In this document: in pieces, positions 44,827 to 53,813 of the stretch
How positions within the stretch are numbered: the first letter of the stretch is position 1
Layout: the number at the start of each line of letters is the position of its first letter
NCBI GenBank assembly: GCA_965651205.1
Contig: CBFGRM010000004.1
Coordinates: forward strand, 1 to 64,000
DNA length: 64,000 nt
DNA from: Palsa-1233 sp965651205
Lineage (GTDB): Bacteria > Gemmatimonadota > Gemmatimonadetes > Gemmatimonadales > GWC2-71-9
Reading direction: 5' to 3'
Program-made: the position numbers and the translations under genes
The notes under the pieces: model-generated
What the model was told of the DNA's origin: nothing
The model's database searches: none
The model's input: the letters and a program-made list of their open reading frames with translations, nothing else

Positions 44827-46317
44827 ATGACTGGAATACGCTGGTCCGCCCTCGCCCTGATGACTCTGGCCCTTGCCGCGCTGCCTCGGACGGCACCGGG
44901 GCAATCGCTGACCCGGCGCCTCGAGGCCAGGCTCGATCAGCCGCAACTGCTCCGCCACCACTGGGGAGTCGCGATCGAGGACCAGAGTGGCCGCCTCCTC
45001 TTCGGGCGCAACGCCGGCCGGTTGTTCATCCCGGCCTCCAATACCAAGCTGATCACCAGTGCAGCCGGGATCGTGATGCTCGGCCCGGACTTCACCGTGC
45101 GCACCTCGGTCTACGGTGCCGGACCGGTGATCGATGGAGTGCTGCACGGCGACCTGGTTCTCTATGGTCGAGGTGACCCGACCTACTCCCGGCGCTGCTA
45201 CGATATCGATGAGGATCGCCCCGGTGCCTGCGACGAGGATCCGGCCGCCAAGCTGCGCGACCTGGCGCAGCAACTCCGCGAACGCGGTATCCGCTGGATC
45301 GACGGTGACCTGATCGGCGACGGCTCGTACTTCGACGAGGAACTGGTCCATCCGGCGTGGGAGACGTACGACCTGAACTGGTGGTACGCCGCGCCGGTTT
45401 CGGGACTCGGCTTCAACGACAACTCGATCGACGTCGAGATTGCGGCGGCCGACTCGGGCGAGGTGCAGCCGCAGATCAACTTCGGTCCCGATGTCGGTGC
45501 GGCATTCATCGAGAACCGTGCCGTGATCGGCGCGCGCGACGCCGAGCGCACGTTCGACATCATCCGCGATCCCGACGGCCTGCGATACGTGGCCAGCGGC
45601 GTGGTGCCGGTGGGTTCGCAGCGGCGCACCGAAAACGTGGCAGTGCTCGATCCCAACCGCTACGCCGCACTGGCGTTCCGCCGGGAATTGCTGGCGGCCG
45701 GCATCGTGGTGCGGGGAACCGTCCTGTCCACGACAGATTCCACCGACTATGCAGTTGCCCGGGCCACACCCGCACTGGCCGAGGTCAGTTCGCGGCCCCT
45801 GTCCGACTGGGTGTTTCCGGTGCTCAACACTTCGCAGAACTGGTTTGCCGAGATGATCCTGAAGCAGCTCGGCCGCAGGTTTGGCGCTGCCGGTTCGTGG
45901 CAGGAGGGCCTCGAGGTGGAGCGACGCTTCCTGATCGATTCGGTGGGAATCGACAGCACGATGTTCGAGCTTGCCGACGGATCCGGGCTGGCCGCAAAGA
46001 ACCTCGTGGCACCGCTGGCCTTCACCCGGTTGCTCAACTGGATGCGCAGCCATCCCAGTTACGATGCCTTCGCTGCCGGACTGCCCCAGAGCGGTGAACC
46101 CGGTTCGTTGCGGCGCCGCTTCGTCGACACACCGCTCGCCGGACGGGTGCGCGCCAAGACCGGCACGATAACCCGGGTAAACACGCTGAGCGGCTACGTC
46201 GAACGCGCCGACGGCCGGGTGTTCACCTTTTCGATCCAGGCCAACAATCACACCCTCGGATCGTCCGGAATGCTGCCGGCCATCGACTCGGTGGTGGTGG
46301 AACTGGCCCGGCCCTGA
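44827..46317 (+). CDS. dacB: D-Ala-D-Ala carboxypeptidase/endopeptidase (PBP4, peptidase S13)
   Basis: Periplasmic peptidoglycan hydrolase, 496 residues. A signal peptide (about residues 1-26) is followed by the SxxK motif SNTK (71-74), the second motif SQN (336-338) and the KTG triad (444-446). S71 is the acylated nucleophile. SQN is a variant of the usual SDN or SxN but is allowed in S13. It trims pentapeptides and cuts cross-links. Its start is at ATG 44827. Confidence 0.92.
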   Translation: MTGIRWSALALMTLALAALPRTAPGQSLTRRLEARLDQPQLLRHHWGVAIEDQSGRLLFGRNAGRLFIPASNTKLITSAAGIVMLGPDFTVRTSVYGAGPVIDGVLHGDLVLYGRGDPTYSRRCYDIDEDRPGACDEDPAAKLRDLAQQLRERGIRWIDGDLIGDGSYFDEELVHPAWETYDLNWWYAAPVSGLGFNDNSIDVEIAAADSGEVQPQINFGPDVGAAFIENRAVIGARDAERTFDIIRDPDGLRYVASGVVPVGSQRRTENVAVLDPNRYAALAFRRELLAAGIVVRGTVLSTTDSTDYAVARATPALAEVSSRPLSDWVFPVLNTSQNWFAEMILKQLGRRFGAAGSWQEGLEVERRFLIDSVGIDSTMFELADGSGLAAKNLVAPLAFTRLLNWMRSHPSYDAFAAGLPQSGEPGSLRRRFVDTPLAGRVRAKTGTITRVNTLSGYVERADGRVFTFSIQANNHTLGSSGMLPAIDSVVVELARP

Positions 46318-46329
46318 GCGCCCGCATCG

Positions 46330-46348
46330 CCCCCGGGTTGCCCGGGGG
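46330..46348. terminator. GC-rich hairpin after dacB
   Basis: CCCCCGGG-TTG-CCCGGGGG, an 8-bp perfect stem with a 3-base loop, just after the dacB stop and 15 bases before the ferredoxin reductase start. It has no T-run, so it may be a weak terminator, an mRNA-stabilising hairpin, or a modulator of the next gene. Confidence 0.5.
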
Positions 46349-46362
46349 TCTACATTTGCGCG

Positions 46363-47748
46363 ATGTCAATCGACCCGACCACCCTCAGGATCGCCATCAT
46401 CGGTGCCGGTCCGTCGGGGTTCTACGCCGCCGAGACGATCCAGAAGGCCGTGCCGCAGGCGCGGATCGACCTGTTCGATCGACTGCCCACGCCGCACGGC
46501 CTGGTCCGCGGTGGCGTCGCGCCTGATCACCCCAGGATCAAGTCGGTCACCCGGGTGTTCGAGCGTATTGCGGCCCACCCGAACACCCGTTTCATCGGCA
46601 ACGTCGAGGTTGGTCGCGATGTCACGCCGGCGGAACTGCGCAGCAATTACGATGCGGTGATCTACGCCGTCGGGGCGCGCACTGATCGGCACCTCGAGAT
46701 CCCCGGCGAGGACCTGGCTGGCAGTCACGCCGCCACCGAACTGGTCGGCTGGTACAACGGGCACCCCGACTATTGCGACGCCACCTTCGACCTTTCCGCC
46801 CACGCCGTTGCCATAGTCGGTCTCGGCAACGTCGCGATGGACGTCACCCGGATCCTCGCCCGCAAGGTCGACGACCTGGCAACCACCGACATCGCCGATC
46901 ACGCGGTGCAGGCACTTGAGACCTGCAACATCAGGACAATTCACGTTCTCGGTCGTCGTGGGCCGGTGCAGGCAGCGTTCACCACCCCGGAACTGCGTGA
47001 GCTGGGCGAACTCGCCGATGTCGACGTGCGGGTCGATCCGCGCGACCTGATGCTCGATCCGGTGAGCGACGCGTATCTCAACGAGGCCAGCGACCGCACC
47101 GCCGCCAAGAATCTCGAAGTGTTGCGCGAATGGGCCGCACGCCCGGAGCGAGCGGCACAGCGCAGGATCGTGTTCCACTTCGGAGTGTCGCCGGTCGAGG
47201 TACTCGGCGACACGCGGGTCACCGGCCTCCGGGTCGCCCACAACCGGCTCGAACCCGACGGCCAGGGCGGGGTGCGTGCGGTGACCACCGATTCCACCTT
47301 CGTGCTGGACGTGGGCTTGCTGTTCAGGTCGGTGGGTTATCGCGGCGTGGAGCTGGCCGGAGTGCCGTTCGACCCGATGCGCGGCGTGATCCCCAACGTC
47401 GGTGGTCGAGTGGTGGAACACGCCGGCAGTCACACCCACGTCGACGGCATATACGCCACCGGCTGGATCAAGCGCGGTCCCAGCGGCGTGATCGGCACCA
47501 ACAAGGTCGACGCCAGTCAGACCGTCGACAACCTGCTCGCCGACGTCACCGCCAACCGCATCACCGCGGCCACCGGATCGCCGGACGCGCTGCTCGACCT
47601 GGTCAGGCAGCGCGGTGTGCGGATCACCGACTGGACCGACTGGCAGCGACTCGACAAGGTCGAGATCGAGCGCGGCAAGCCCGCCGGCAAGCCGCGGGAA
47701 AAGGTGGTGCGGGTCCCCGAGATGCTGGAGACGATCGACAGGGACTGA
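46363..47748 (+). CDS. Ferredoxin-NADP+ reductase (adrenodoxin-reductase family)
   Basis: A 461-residue flavoprotein of the FprA/adrenodoxin-reductase type. It binds FAD with GAGPSGFYAAE (residues 14-24) and NADPH with GLGNVAMDVTRILAR (about 151-165); it has GVAPDHPRIKSV and the C-terminal GWIKRGPSGVIGTNKVDA. It moves electrons between NADPH and ferredoxin in biosynthesis or P450-type reactions. Electron partners are not in the window. It uses the ATG at 46363, with the hairpin 46330-46348 upstream. Confidence 0.93.
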   Translation: MSIDPTTLRIAIIGAGPSGFYAAETIQKAVPQARIDLFDRLPTPHGLVRGGVAPDHPRIKSVTRVFERIAAHPNTRFIGNVEVGRDVTPAELRSNYDAVIYAVGARTDRHLEIPGEDLAGSHAATELVGWYNGHPDYCDATFDLSAHAVAIVGLGNVAMDVTRILARKVDDLATTDIADHAVQALETCNIRTIHVLGRRGPVQAAFTTPELRELGELADVDVRVDPRDLMLDPVSDAYLNEASDRTAAKNLEVLREWAARPERAAQRRIVFHFGVSPVEVLGDTRVTGLRVAHNRLEPDGQGGVRAVTTDSTFVLDVGLLFRSVGYRGVELAGVPFDPMRGVIPNVGGRVVEHAGSHTHVDGIYATGWIKRGPSGVIGTNKVDASQTVDNLLADVTANRITAATGSPDALLDLVRQRGVRITDWTDWQRLDKVEIERGKPAGKPREKVVRVPEMLETIDRD

Positions 47749-47781
47749 CACCCTGCAGCGCCGCGCCTTACATTGGAGACT

Positions 47782-48333
47782 ATGACTCTCCGGATCTACA
47801 CCCGAACCGGCGACACCGGCCAGACCGCGCTGTTCGGCGGCGGCAGGGTGAGCAAGGATCATCCGCGGGTTGCCGCCTACGGCGACGTGGATGAACTCAA
47901 CTCCGTCATCGGCCTGGTCCGCGCCACGGCACCAGCCGATTTTCTTGACGAGCTGCTCGAATCGATCCAGCGCGACCTCTTTTCGATCGGCGGCCACCTG
48001 GCCACACCCGACCCCGAGAAGGTGCGCAAGGCACTGGCCAAGGCCGAGTTGTCTTCCGAACAGGTCGACCGTTTCGAGCGAACCATCGACGAGGCCGACG
48101 CCGAGCTCGAACCGCTCAGGGCGTTCATCCTTCCGGGCGGCACCGCCAAGGCAGCGGCCCTGCACGTGGCGCGCACCGTGTGTCGCCGGGCGGAGCGTCA
48201 GGTGGTGGCTCTTGCCGCCAGCGAGCCGGTGCCGGCGGAGTTCCTCACCTACCTCAATCGGTTGAGCGACCTGCTCTTCACGCTGGCCCGACTCGCCAAC
48301 CATCGCGCCGGCACCGGAGACGTCACCTGGTAG
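47782..48333 (+). CDS. Cob(I)alamin adenosyltransferase, PduO type
   Basis: Makes adenosylcobalamin from cob(I)alamin and ATP. 183 residues, helical bundle: RIYTRTGDTGQTALFGG, the conserved AYGDVDELNSVIGL, and ILPGGTAKAAALHVARTVCRRAER. Both the ATP-binding loop and the Arg/Asp residues are present. ATG 47782 follows GGAG by three bases; an upstream TTG-start three codons earlier is less likely. It ends inside the aroB start region. Confidence 0.92.
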   Translation: MTLRIYTRTGDTGQTALFGGGRVSKDHPRVAAYGDVDELNSVIGLVRATAPADFLDELLESIQRDLFSIGGHLATPDPEKVRKALAKAELSSEQVDRFERTIDEADAELEPLRAFILPGGTAKAAALHVARTVCRRAERQVVALAASEPVPAEFLTYLNRLSDLLFTLARLANHRAGTGDVTW

Positions 48334-49397
48334 CCACCTGCAAGGTTCGTCACCCCGATGGCGAGACGCCGGTTTTCGTCGCGGCCGGGGCAAGCGCTCA
48401 CGTGCTCGACTTGCTGCCGACTGAACTGCGCAATCATCGAGCAGTGGTGATCACCGACACCAACGTGTCTGCCGCACTGCCACACCTGCTGCACGGCCTG
48501 CCGAGGCTCACCTTCCCGGCCGGTGAACAATCAAAGAACGTCGGCCAATGGTCCGAGTTGTCCGAACGGATCCTCGCCGGCAGGGTCGATCGCCGCACCG
48601 TCATCGTGGCGCTCGGCGGCGGCGTCACCACCGACCTCGCCGGATTCGTGGCGGCGACGCTGCTGCGCGGCGTGCCCTGGATCGCCGTGCCGACAACCAC
48701 CCTGGCAATGGTGGACGCTGCGATCGGTGGCAAGACCGGCATCGACGCCGCTGTCGGCAAGAACCTCATCGGCAGCTTCCATCATCCCGCCGCGGTGATT
48801 GTCGACCCGCTGCTGCTCGACACCCTGCCCGACATCGAGTATCGCAACGGGCTTGCAGAAGTGGTCAAGCACGCCGCCCTGGCCGACGCCGCGATCTGGG
48901 TGGGGTTGGAGAGCGATGTCAGCGCGATCCTGGCGCGCGACACCGCGGTGGTGACCCGGATGCTCGCCGACTCCGCCAGCATCAAGGCAGCAATAGTCAC
49001 CGAGGACGCGCGTGAGGCCGGACGCCGTGCCGTGCTCAACCTAGGACACACAGTCGCCCACGCCATCGAGCACGCCACCGACTACCGGACGCCGCACGGC
49101 GCGGCAGTTGCAATCGGTCTGGTGGTCGAGACCCGCGTCGCCGAGAATCTCGGTGTGGCGACCGCTGGCACCACCACCCGGATCACGGCCCTGCTCGACC
49201 AACTCGGCCTTCCCGTGAAGGCGCCGGAAGGACTTGGCCTGGCGCGGTTCAGGCAAGCACTGCTGGTCGACAAGAAGAATCGTGACGACCAGATCCACTG
49301 CGCGCTCCTGGCCGCAATCGGACGAGTCGCCACCACGGAATCGGGCCACTGGACCCGGCCCGTCGACGCCGAAATGCTGGTTGACGCCCTGGGCTGA
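48327..49397 (+). CDS. aroB: 3-dehydroquinate synthase
   Basis: Second step of the shikimate pathway. 356 residues from the CTG at 48327: NAD loop GGGVTTDLAGF, AMVDAAIGGKTGIDA, the metal-binding Glu and His residues in NGLAEVVKHA and LNLGHTVAHAIEH. There is no ATG, GTG or TTG between an implausible GTG at 48180 (inside the upstream gene) and GTG 48405, which lies past the first strand. CTG 48327, with GGAG seven bases upstream, gives the usual 17 residues before the strand FVAAG, so I take it. Confidence 0.92.
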   Translation: MVATCKVRHPDGETPVFVAAGASAHVLDLLPTELRNHRAVVITDTNVSAALPHLLHGLPRLTFPAGEQSKNVGQWSELSERILAGRVDRRTVIVALGGGVTTDLAGFVAATLLRGVPWIAVPTTTLAMVDAAIGGKTGIDAAVGKNLIGSFHHPAAVIVDPLLLDTLPDIEYRNGLAEVVKHAALADAAIWVGLESDVSAILARDTAVVTRMLADSASIKAAIVTEDAREAGRRAVLNLGHTVAHAIEHATDYRTPHGAAVAIGLVVETRVAENLGVATAGTTTRITALLDQLGLPVKAPEGLGLARFRQALLVDKKNRDDQIHCALLAAIGRVATTESGHWTRPVDAEMLVDALG

Positions 49398-49658
49398 GCA
49401 AGCGCCGACGGGATCTCCACATCATTCCACAACGGCGCCGAGGCCCCACCCCCAAGGCCGCCAACAACTTGGCCGTTCGGTGCACACCGGGTGGACAACC
49501 AGGATGTGGACAGTGTGCAGCAACGCGGCAAGTCTGGATGTCACAAGTCGTTGCGATGTAGACATTTACGACCCCTTGACAGGGCCACCGGCGAGGCCAG
49601 ATTGCGGTATCCATCGCAATTCCGGTAGCTGACCAAACACTGCCAATCGAGTGGGCCT
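49398..49658. other. 261-base intergenic region before the sigma factor
   Basis: No gene is supported. It has a repeat of GTGGACA (two copies near 49490 and 49505), a -35-like TTGACA at 49576-49581 with no convincing -10 at the correct distance, and AT-rich sequence before the sigma gene. It may hold the sigma gene's promoter, recognised by an alternative factor. Confidence 0.45.
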
Positions 49659-50558
49659 ATGCCCCGAACCAAGCGCCGTGCCCCGCGACGCATCGCGACC
49701 ACCGCTCCTGCACCTGCCGGAGACGCATTCGAGCAGTATCTCAACGACATCCGCGACTTGCCGATGGTTGCCGACATCGAAGAGGAGCGCGATCTGGCCC
49801 GGCGCGCGCGCGCCGGTGATCAGGACGCGGCGGATCGACTCGCCACCGCCAATCTCCGCTTCGTGATCGCGTTCGTGAAGCGGTATCAGGGACACGGCCT
49901 GGAACTCGGCGACCTGGTGGCAATCGGCAACGAGGGTTTGTTGCGCGCGGTCCGCAAGTTCGACCCCGACCGAGGCGTCAAGTTCATCTCGTATGCGGTC
50001 TGGTGGGTGCGGCAGGCGGTGCTCAAGGCGCTCGCCGAACAGACCCGATCGGTGCGCTTCCCGCTCAATCAGAATGCCGCTGCGGTCCGGTTCACCAAGG
50101 CGCAGGGACTGCTGGCGCAGGAACTCGGCCGCACTCCCACCGATCAGGAACTTGCAACCGCGCTGCTGCAACCGATCGACGACATCCGCCGGGCTCGCAG
50201 GCTGTTCGTGACCGAAGTGTCACTCGACGCCCCGGTGGACTCCGGCGACCGACGCTCGGCGACACTCGGCGAACGACTTCCATTCCACGAGGCCAACGAA
50301 ATCGAGACTCGCACCGACGAGATCCTCCGCAAGGATTTTCTCGATCGCCTCTTCCGCCGCTATCTCACCCCCCGCGAACGACGCATCCTGTCGCTCTACT
50401 ACGGTCTCGATCCCAGCGAAACCACGCTCACGCTCGAACAGATCGGCGACACACTCGGCGTCACCCGCGAAAGGATACGGCAGCTCCGCGAGCGCGCCTT
50501 CGCCAAATTGCGCGACTGCCCCGAAGTGAAGTCACTGGGCTCTTTCCGAGCCGCCTGA
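49659..50558 (+). CDS. Sigma-70-family RNA polymerase sigma factor without region 1.1
   Basis: A 299-residue sigma factor containing region 1.2 (DAFEQYLNDIRDLPMV), region 2 (ANLRFVIAFVKRYQGHGLELGDLVAIGNEGLLRAVRKFDPDRGVKF and YAVWWVRQAV), region 3 and region 4 with the -35 reading helix (LEQIGDTLGVTRERIRQLRERAF). A 20-residue basic start replaces region 1.1. It is like RpoD/SigA but short, which fits either a primary factor of a lineage without region 1.1 or a group 2 factor. No rpoD neighbours such as dnaG are seen, so which it is remains unclear. Confidence 0.88.
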   Translation: MPRTKRRAPRRIATTAPAPAGDAFEQYLNDIRDLPMVADIEEERDLARRARAGDQDAADRLATANLRFVIAFVKRYQGHGLELGDLVAIGNEGLLRAVRKFDPDRGVKFISYAVWWVRQAVLKALAEQTRSVRFPLNQNAAAVRFTKAQGLLAQELGRTPTDQELATALLQPIDDIRRARRLFVTEVSLDAPVDSGDRRSATLGERLPFHEANEIETRTDEILRKDFLDRLFRRYLTPRERRILSLYYGLDPSETTLTLEQIGDTLGVTRERIRQLRERAFAKLRDCPEVKSLGSFRAA

Positions 50559-50630
50559 CCCCGCCCCACGGGCAACGCCGGGCAGCTCTTCCCGGTGGGC
50601 CTATCTTTCGGGTATGTGGAGTGCGGCAGC

Positions 50631-51833
50631 GTGAGCGACACCATACTCGACCTGCTTGGTCGGATCGCCGGGAACGATGCAGTCCGTCGTGAACCCGGCG
50701 GGATGGCGCGGGTCACACCCACCGCCACCACTGCCGTTGCCGGTATCCTCGGTGTCGCGCACGATGAGGGCTGGCGGGTGGCAGTCGAGGGCAACGGCAC
50801 CTGGCGCGCCGAAGATGCACCGGCCGACGTGATCATCTCGCTGCGTGGCCTTGACGAGACCTGCCACACGGAACTCTCCACCCAGAGCGTAGTCGTCGAT
50901 GCGGGCGTGTCGCTCGAGCGACTCCGTCGCAGCGTGCTGGAGCAGGCGGCCTGGCTGGCGCTCGATCCGCCGGGCCGGCCCGATCGCAGCGTCGGCTCAC
51001 TGGTGGTGACCGCAACCGCTGGTCCGCTCCGTGCCGGCTTCGGCGGGGTGGCCGAGCAGTTGAAATCAGTGACGGTGGCCAGCGGCGACGGTCGGGTGGT
51101 AGTGATCGACTCCGAGCGCGATCCCGAACTGTTGGCGCTCCACGCCGGCGGCTTCGGCGCCCTCGGCATCGTAACCGGCTGCGAGCTGCGGCTCCGACCC
51201 CTCCCACAGGCCGACGCGACCTGGGCGATTCAAGCGCCGCGCGACTCCCTCATTCCTGCCGCCGGCGACCTCCGCGCCAGCGGCCAGCCCGTGGCCGCCG
51301 CCGAATTGTTCTCGCCTGCGCTCGCCACCGAGGGCGAGTGGACCCTGGCGGTCCGCTTCGTGGGCGACCCGGACACGGTGGACGCGGCCGCGCGGTACCT
51401 GCCAGCGATACCGGGCGCCCGGTGGCAGCCGATCCTCGACGGTGGCCACCAGACGCTCTGGCGGAGTGCCGGGCGGGCGGTGACCACGGTGCCGGTCACC
51501 ATCCGGCTGGCCGTGCTGCCCGAGGGCCTGAACGACACCATCGACCTGGTGGTCGCCCGACTCGGCGAAGGGATGCAGAGTGCGGGCGTGGTGAGCGGCG
51601 GAGTCCGCTGGAGCGGAGTGGCCGACACCGATGCACTCCGGACGATCCGCCAGGAACTCGCGCTGCGCGAGGTGCCACTCATCATAGAACGTGCGCCGTG
51701 GCGGGTTCGTCGCGCGCTCGGACACTACGGTGCGTATCGCGACCGACCGGCAACCGCATTGTCGCGACGACGCCAGGAGTTTGATCCCGCAGGGGTGCTG
51801 GTCACCGCACTCGATGGCGGGCAGGAGCCGTGA
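50631..51833 (+). CDS. FAD-binding GlcE-like subunit of a glycolate-type oxidase
   Basis: A 400-residue flavoprotein of the GlcE group: N-terminal VAO-type FAD domain (VEGNGTWR..., PDRSVGSLVVTATAGPLRAGFG) and a C-terminal FAD-oxidase fold. In glycolate oxidase, GlcE is a non-catalytic partner of GlcD with GlcF; no GlcD or GlcF is in this window, so partners must be elsewhere. GTG 50631 (with GGAG upstream) is chosen over GTG 50616 and 50595. Its stop overlaps ygfZ (GTGATG). Confidence 0.78.
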   Translation: MSDTILDLLGRIAGNDAVRREPGGMARVTPTATTAVAGILGVAHDEGWRVAVEGNGTWRAEDAPADVIISLRGLDETCHTELSTQSVVVDAGVSLERLRRSVLEQAAWLALDPPGRPDRSVGSLVVTATAGPLRAGFGGVAEQLKSVTVASGDGRVVVIDSERDPELLALHAGGFGALGIVTGCELRLRPLPQADATWAIQAPRDSLIPAAGDLRASGQPVAAAELFSPALATEGEWTLAVRFVGDPDTVDAAARYLPAIPGARWQPILDGGHQTLWRSAGRAVTTVPVTIRLAVLPEGLNDTIDLVVARLGEGMQSAGVVSGGVRWSGVADTDALRTIRQELALREVPLIIERAPWRVRRALGHYGAYRDRPATALSRRRQEFDPAGVLVTALDGGQEP

Positions 51834-52723
51834 TGCACCTGTTGGAGACAACCCCCGATCGACTGGCCACGCTGCAGGAACAACCGCACGCGATTCCCCG
51901 CAGCGACATCGTGCTGCGAGTGGAAGGTCCGGGAGCGGTTTCCTGCCTGCAGGGCTTGTTCACCAATGACATCGAACGGGCCGGCACGGAGTCACTGTTG
52001 TGGGGTGCGGTGCTCACGCCCAAGGGAATGATCATCACCGATTGCTGGATGAGGCGACGGGACGACACCGTGCTGGTGATCGTGCCGGCATCCGGAATCG
52101 ATGCGGTCGCCGACCTGTTCCGTCGCTCGCTGCCACCGCGACTCGCCAAGGTCACCAACCTGGCCGATTCGATGCGCACCTGGTGGCTCACTGCAGGAGA
52201 TGCCGCCTCGACTGCACCGGGCGAAGTTGTGGTGCCGACCGGATCGGCGCCGTTTGCGGCAATGTTGCTGACCGACGCGACGGTCGATGCCGCCACGCTG
52301 CAGGCAGCGGGTTGGCACGCTGCCAGCCCGGAAGCCGCGGATATACTGGCATTGCTGGCAGGATGGCCGGTACACGGCCGCGAGATCGACGAGCGCACCC
52401 TGATTCAGGAAGTCAGATTCGACGAGCTGGAAGGCGTCAGGTACGACAAGGGTTGCTACGTCGGCCAGGAGACTGTTGCACGCCTGCATTTCCGTGGTCA
52501 CCCAAACCGGATGCTCCGCGCCATCGAAGGCACCGGTGAGTCACCTGTCGATGCAGTTGTCACGCACGGAGATGGTCGCGAAGTGGGAACCGTCGCCACG
52601 CTGTTGCGACTGGGATCACGTTGGCTGGCGTCGGCAAAGTTGCGCCGCGAGGTGGTGGCTGGAGATCGCGTATCGGTGGGCGGTCGCGTCGGCGTGGTGA
52701 CCGAATTCCGGGAAGTTGCCTGA
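51830..52723 (+). CDS. ygfZ: YgfZ-like folate-binding Fe-S cluster assembly factor
   Basis: A 297-residue GcvT-like protein that helps repair or assemble some iron-sulfur enzymes with tetrahydrofolate. The defining motif KGCYVGQET is present near residues 203-211 (Cys of the KGC motif). Start GTG 51830 and ATG 51833 are both possible; the former gives the GTGATG overlap with the upstream gene. It ends at the stem-loop at 52734. Confidence 0.9.
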   Translation: MMHLLETTPDRLATLQEQPHAIPRSDIVLRVEGPGAVSCLQGLFTNDIERAGTESLLWGAVLTPKGMIITDCWMRRRDDTVLVIVPASGIDAVADLFRRSLPPRLAKVTNLADSMRTWWLTAGDAASTAPGEVVVPTGSAPFAAMLLTDATVDAATLQAAGWHAASPEAADILALLAGWPVHGREIDERTLIQEVRFDELEGVRYDKGCYVGQETVARLHFRGHPNRMLRAIEGTGESPVDAVVTHGDGREVGTVATLLRLGSRWLASAKLRREVVAGDRVSVGGRVGVVTEFREVA

Positions 52724-52733
52724 GCCCCAAACG

Positions 52734-52765
52734 CGACACCCCGCGACGAGTGTCACGGGGTGTCG
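52734..52765. terminator. Stem-loop between convergent genes
   Basis: CGACACCCCG (52734-52743) pairs perfectly with CGGGGTGTCG (52756-52765), 10-bp stem and 12-base loop, between the ygfZ end (plus) and the small lipoprotein end (minus). No clear T-run, so a likely but not certain terminator. Confidence 0.6.
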
Positions 52766-52791
52766 GGGTGCATCATCCTGCTTGCTTCGGC

Positions 52792-53004
52792 TCAGTGGGC
52801 CGAGTCACCAACCATATGCTGCATACTGTCGACGATCGCACCGGCGCTGTCCATAAGCGCGTTGGCGCTGTCGGCCATCGCCTCCACGGTGTTCTCGACC
52901 GACTCGGCCGCAGCAGCGGCCGTGCTGTCGATCGCACCCTCGTCAGTCTGCTCGCCGCAACCAGCAACGAACACGAATGCTGCCGCCATCAGGAACTTCC
53001 GCAT
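52792..53004 (-). CDS. Small lipoprotein, Ala/Asp-rich
   Basis: A 70-residue protein with a lipoprotein signal (MRKFLMAAAFVFVAGC, Cys at 16) and an Ala-, Asp- and Glu-rich mature part that looks like one amphipathic helix. It has the entericidin/toxin-like size and charge, but no named family. AGGGAG precedes the ATG. A sigma-70-like promoter stands upstream. Confidence 0.72.
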   Translation of the reverse strand: MRKFLMAAAFVFVAGCGEQTDEGAIDSTAAAAAESVENTVEAMADSANALMDSAGAIVDSMQHMVGDSAH

Positions 53005-53088
53005 CGCCTCTCCCTATGGATGTGATTGCTGAATGGTGATCGTGGCCCGTGCCGAGCGCCGGCCGCAATCGCCCGATGCACCATTCGC

Positions 53089-53116
53089 AAGTTATGGCCT
53101 GCACCGGGGCTGTCAA
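53089..53116 (-). promoter_or_regulatory. Sigma-70 promoter candidate for the small lipoprotein
   Basis: Read on the minus strand: TTGACA (53116-53111), 16-base spacer, TAACTT (53094-53089). The start would be near 53082, with a 78-base leader before ATG 53004. Confidence 0.5.
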
Positions 53117-53183
53117 GCAGGATGCCGCGGGCTAACATCGCATCCAGCCAAGCTTTGCGCGAGACGCCCGAACAAAGACCGAA

Positions 53184-53813
53184 TCAGGACGACCGGCTGA
53201 GCAGCGGCCCGGCAGCCGCCACGATCACGTCCGCCGCCCGTTCCAGGCCGAGCCATCCGGTGTTGAGAGTGAGGTGGTAATTGCGCGGGTCGTACCAGTC
53301 GCGGTTGTACCATTGCCGGTGATACCGGGCCCGGTTGGCGTCCACTTCCTTGACCCGCTTCTGGGCGGCCTCGGCCTCCAGACCCAGCCGTTCAGCCACC
53401 ACGGTGGCGCGGTGATCGATCGATCCCACCAACCGGACGTGCAGCGCGTCGACCCTGGTGCCGAGCAGGGCAACGGCGGCCCGGCCCACCACCACCACGT
53501 CCCCCTCCGCACAGGCGTCGGCGATCACCTGCTCGGAGATCCGCACCAGCCTGGCCTCCTCCGCCTCCGGGAGTTCGACGTTCTCGCTGCTGAGCAGTTC
53601 GGGCGTGGCGGTGGACAGGGCGCGTGCCAGGCGTTCGATGAACGACGGGCCGCGCTCCTCGCGCTCCGCCACGTCGCTGGGGCTCAGTCCGGCGCGCCTG
53701 GCCACCTCGTCGACCACCTGGTTGTCGACCAGCCGCCAGCGGATCTGTTCCGCAACCAGCCGGGCCACCGAGGATCCACCGGCGCCGTACTCACGCGAAA
53801 TGGTGATGAACAT
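53184..53813 (-). CDS. Cytidylate-kinase-like family protein
   Basis: A 209-residue P-loop kinase: the modified Walker A REYGAGGSSVA, DNQVVDEVARRAGLS as LID-like region, and the RVDAL-type sequence near VVVVGRAAVALLGTR. This cytidylate-kinase-like group (often annotated AAA_26 or Cytidylate_kin2) phosphorylates nucleotides whose identity is not known. A C-terminal Tyr/Arg-rich segment with four Trp residues is typical. ATG 53813 overlaps the stop of the MFS gene by one base. Confidence 0.82.
   Translation of the reverse strand: MFITISREYGAGGSSVARLVAEQIRWRLVDNQVVDEVARRAGLSPSDVAEREERGPSFIERLARALSTATPELLSSENVELPEAEEARLVRISEQVIADACAEGDVVVVGRAAVALLGTRVDALHVRLVGSIDHRATVVAERLGLEAEAAQKRVKEVDANRARYHRQWYNRDWYDPRNYHLTLNTGWLGLERAADVIVAAAGPLLSRSS

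Noticed and set aside
46366..48393. Long minus-strand frame opposite the ferredoxin reductase and cobalamin adenosyltransferase genes
   Set aside because: Same antisense effect; the plus strand holds complete FAD, NADP and PduO motifs.
49576..49604. TTGACA with AGATTG as a sigma-70 promoter for the sigma factor gene
   Set aside because: AGATTG is a poor -10 element and the better TATCC lies 26 bases away, outside the normal spacing.
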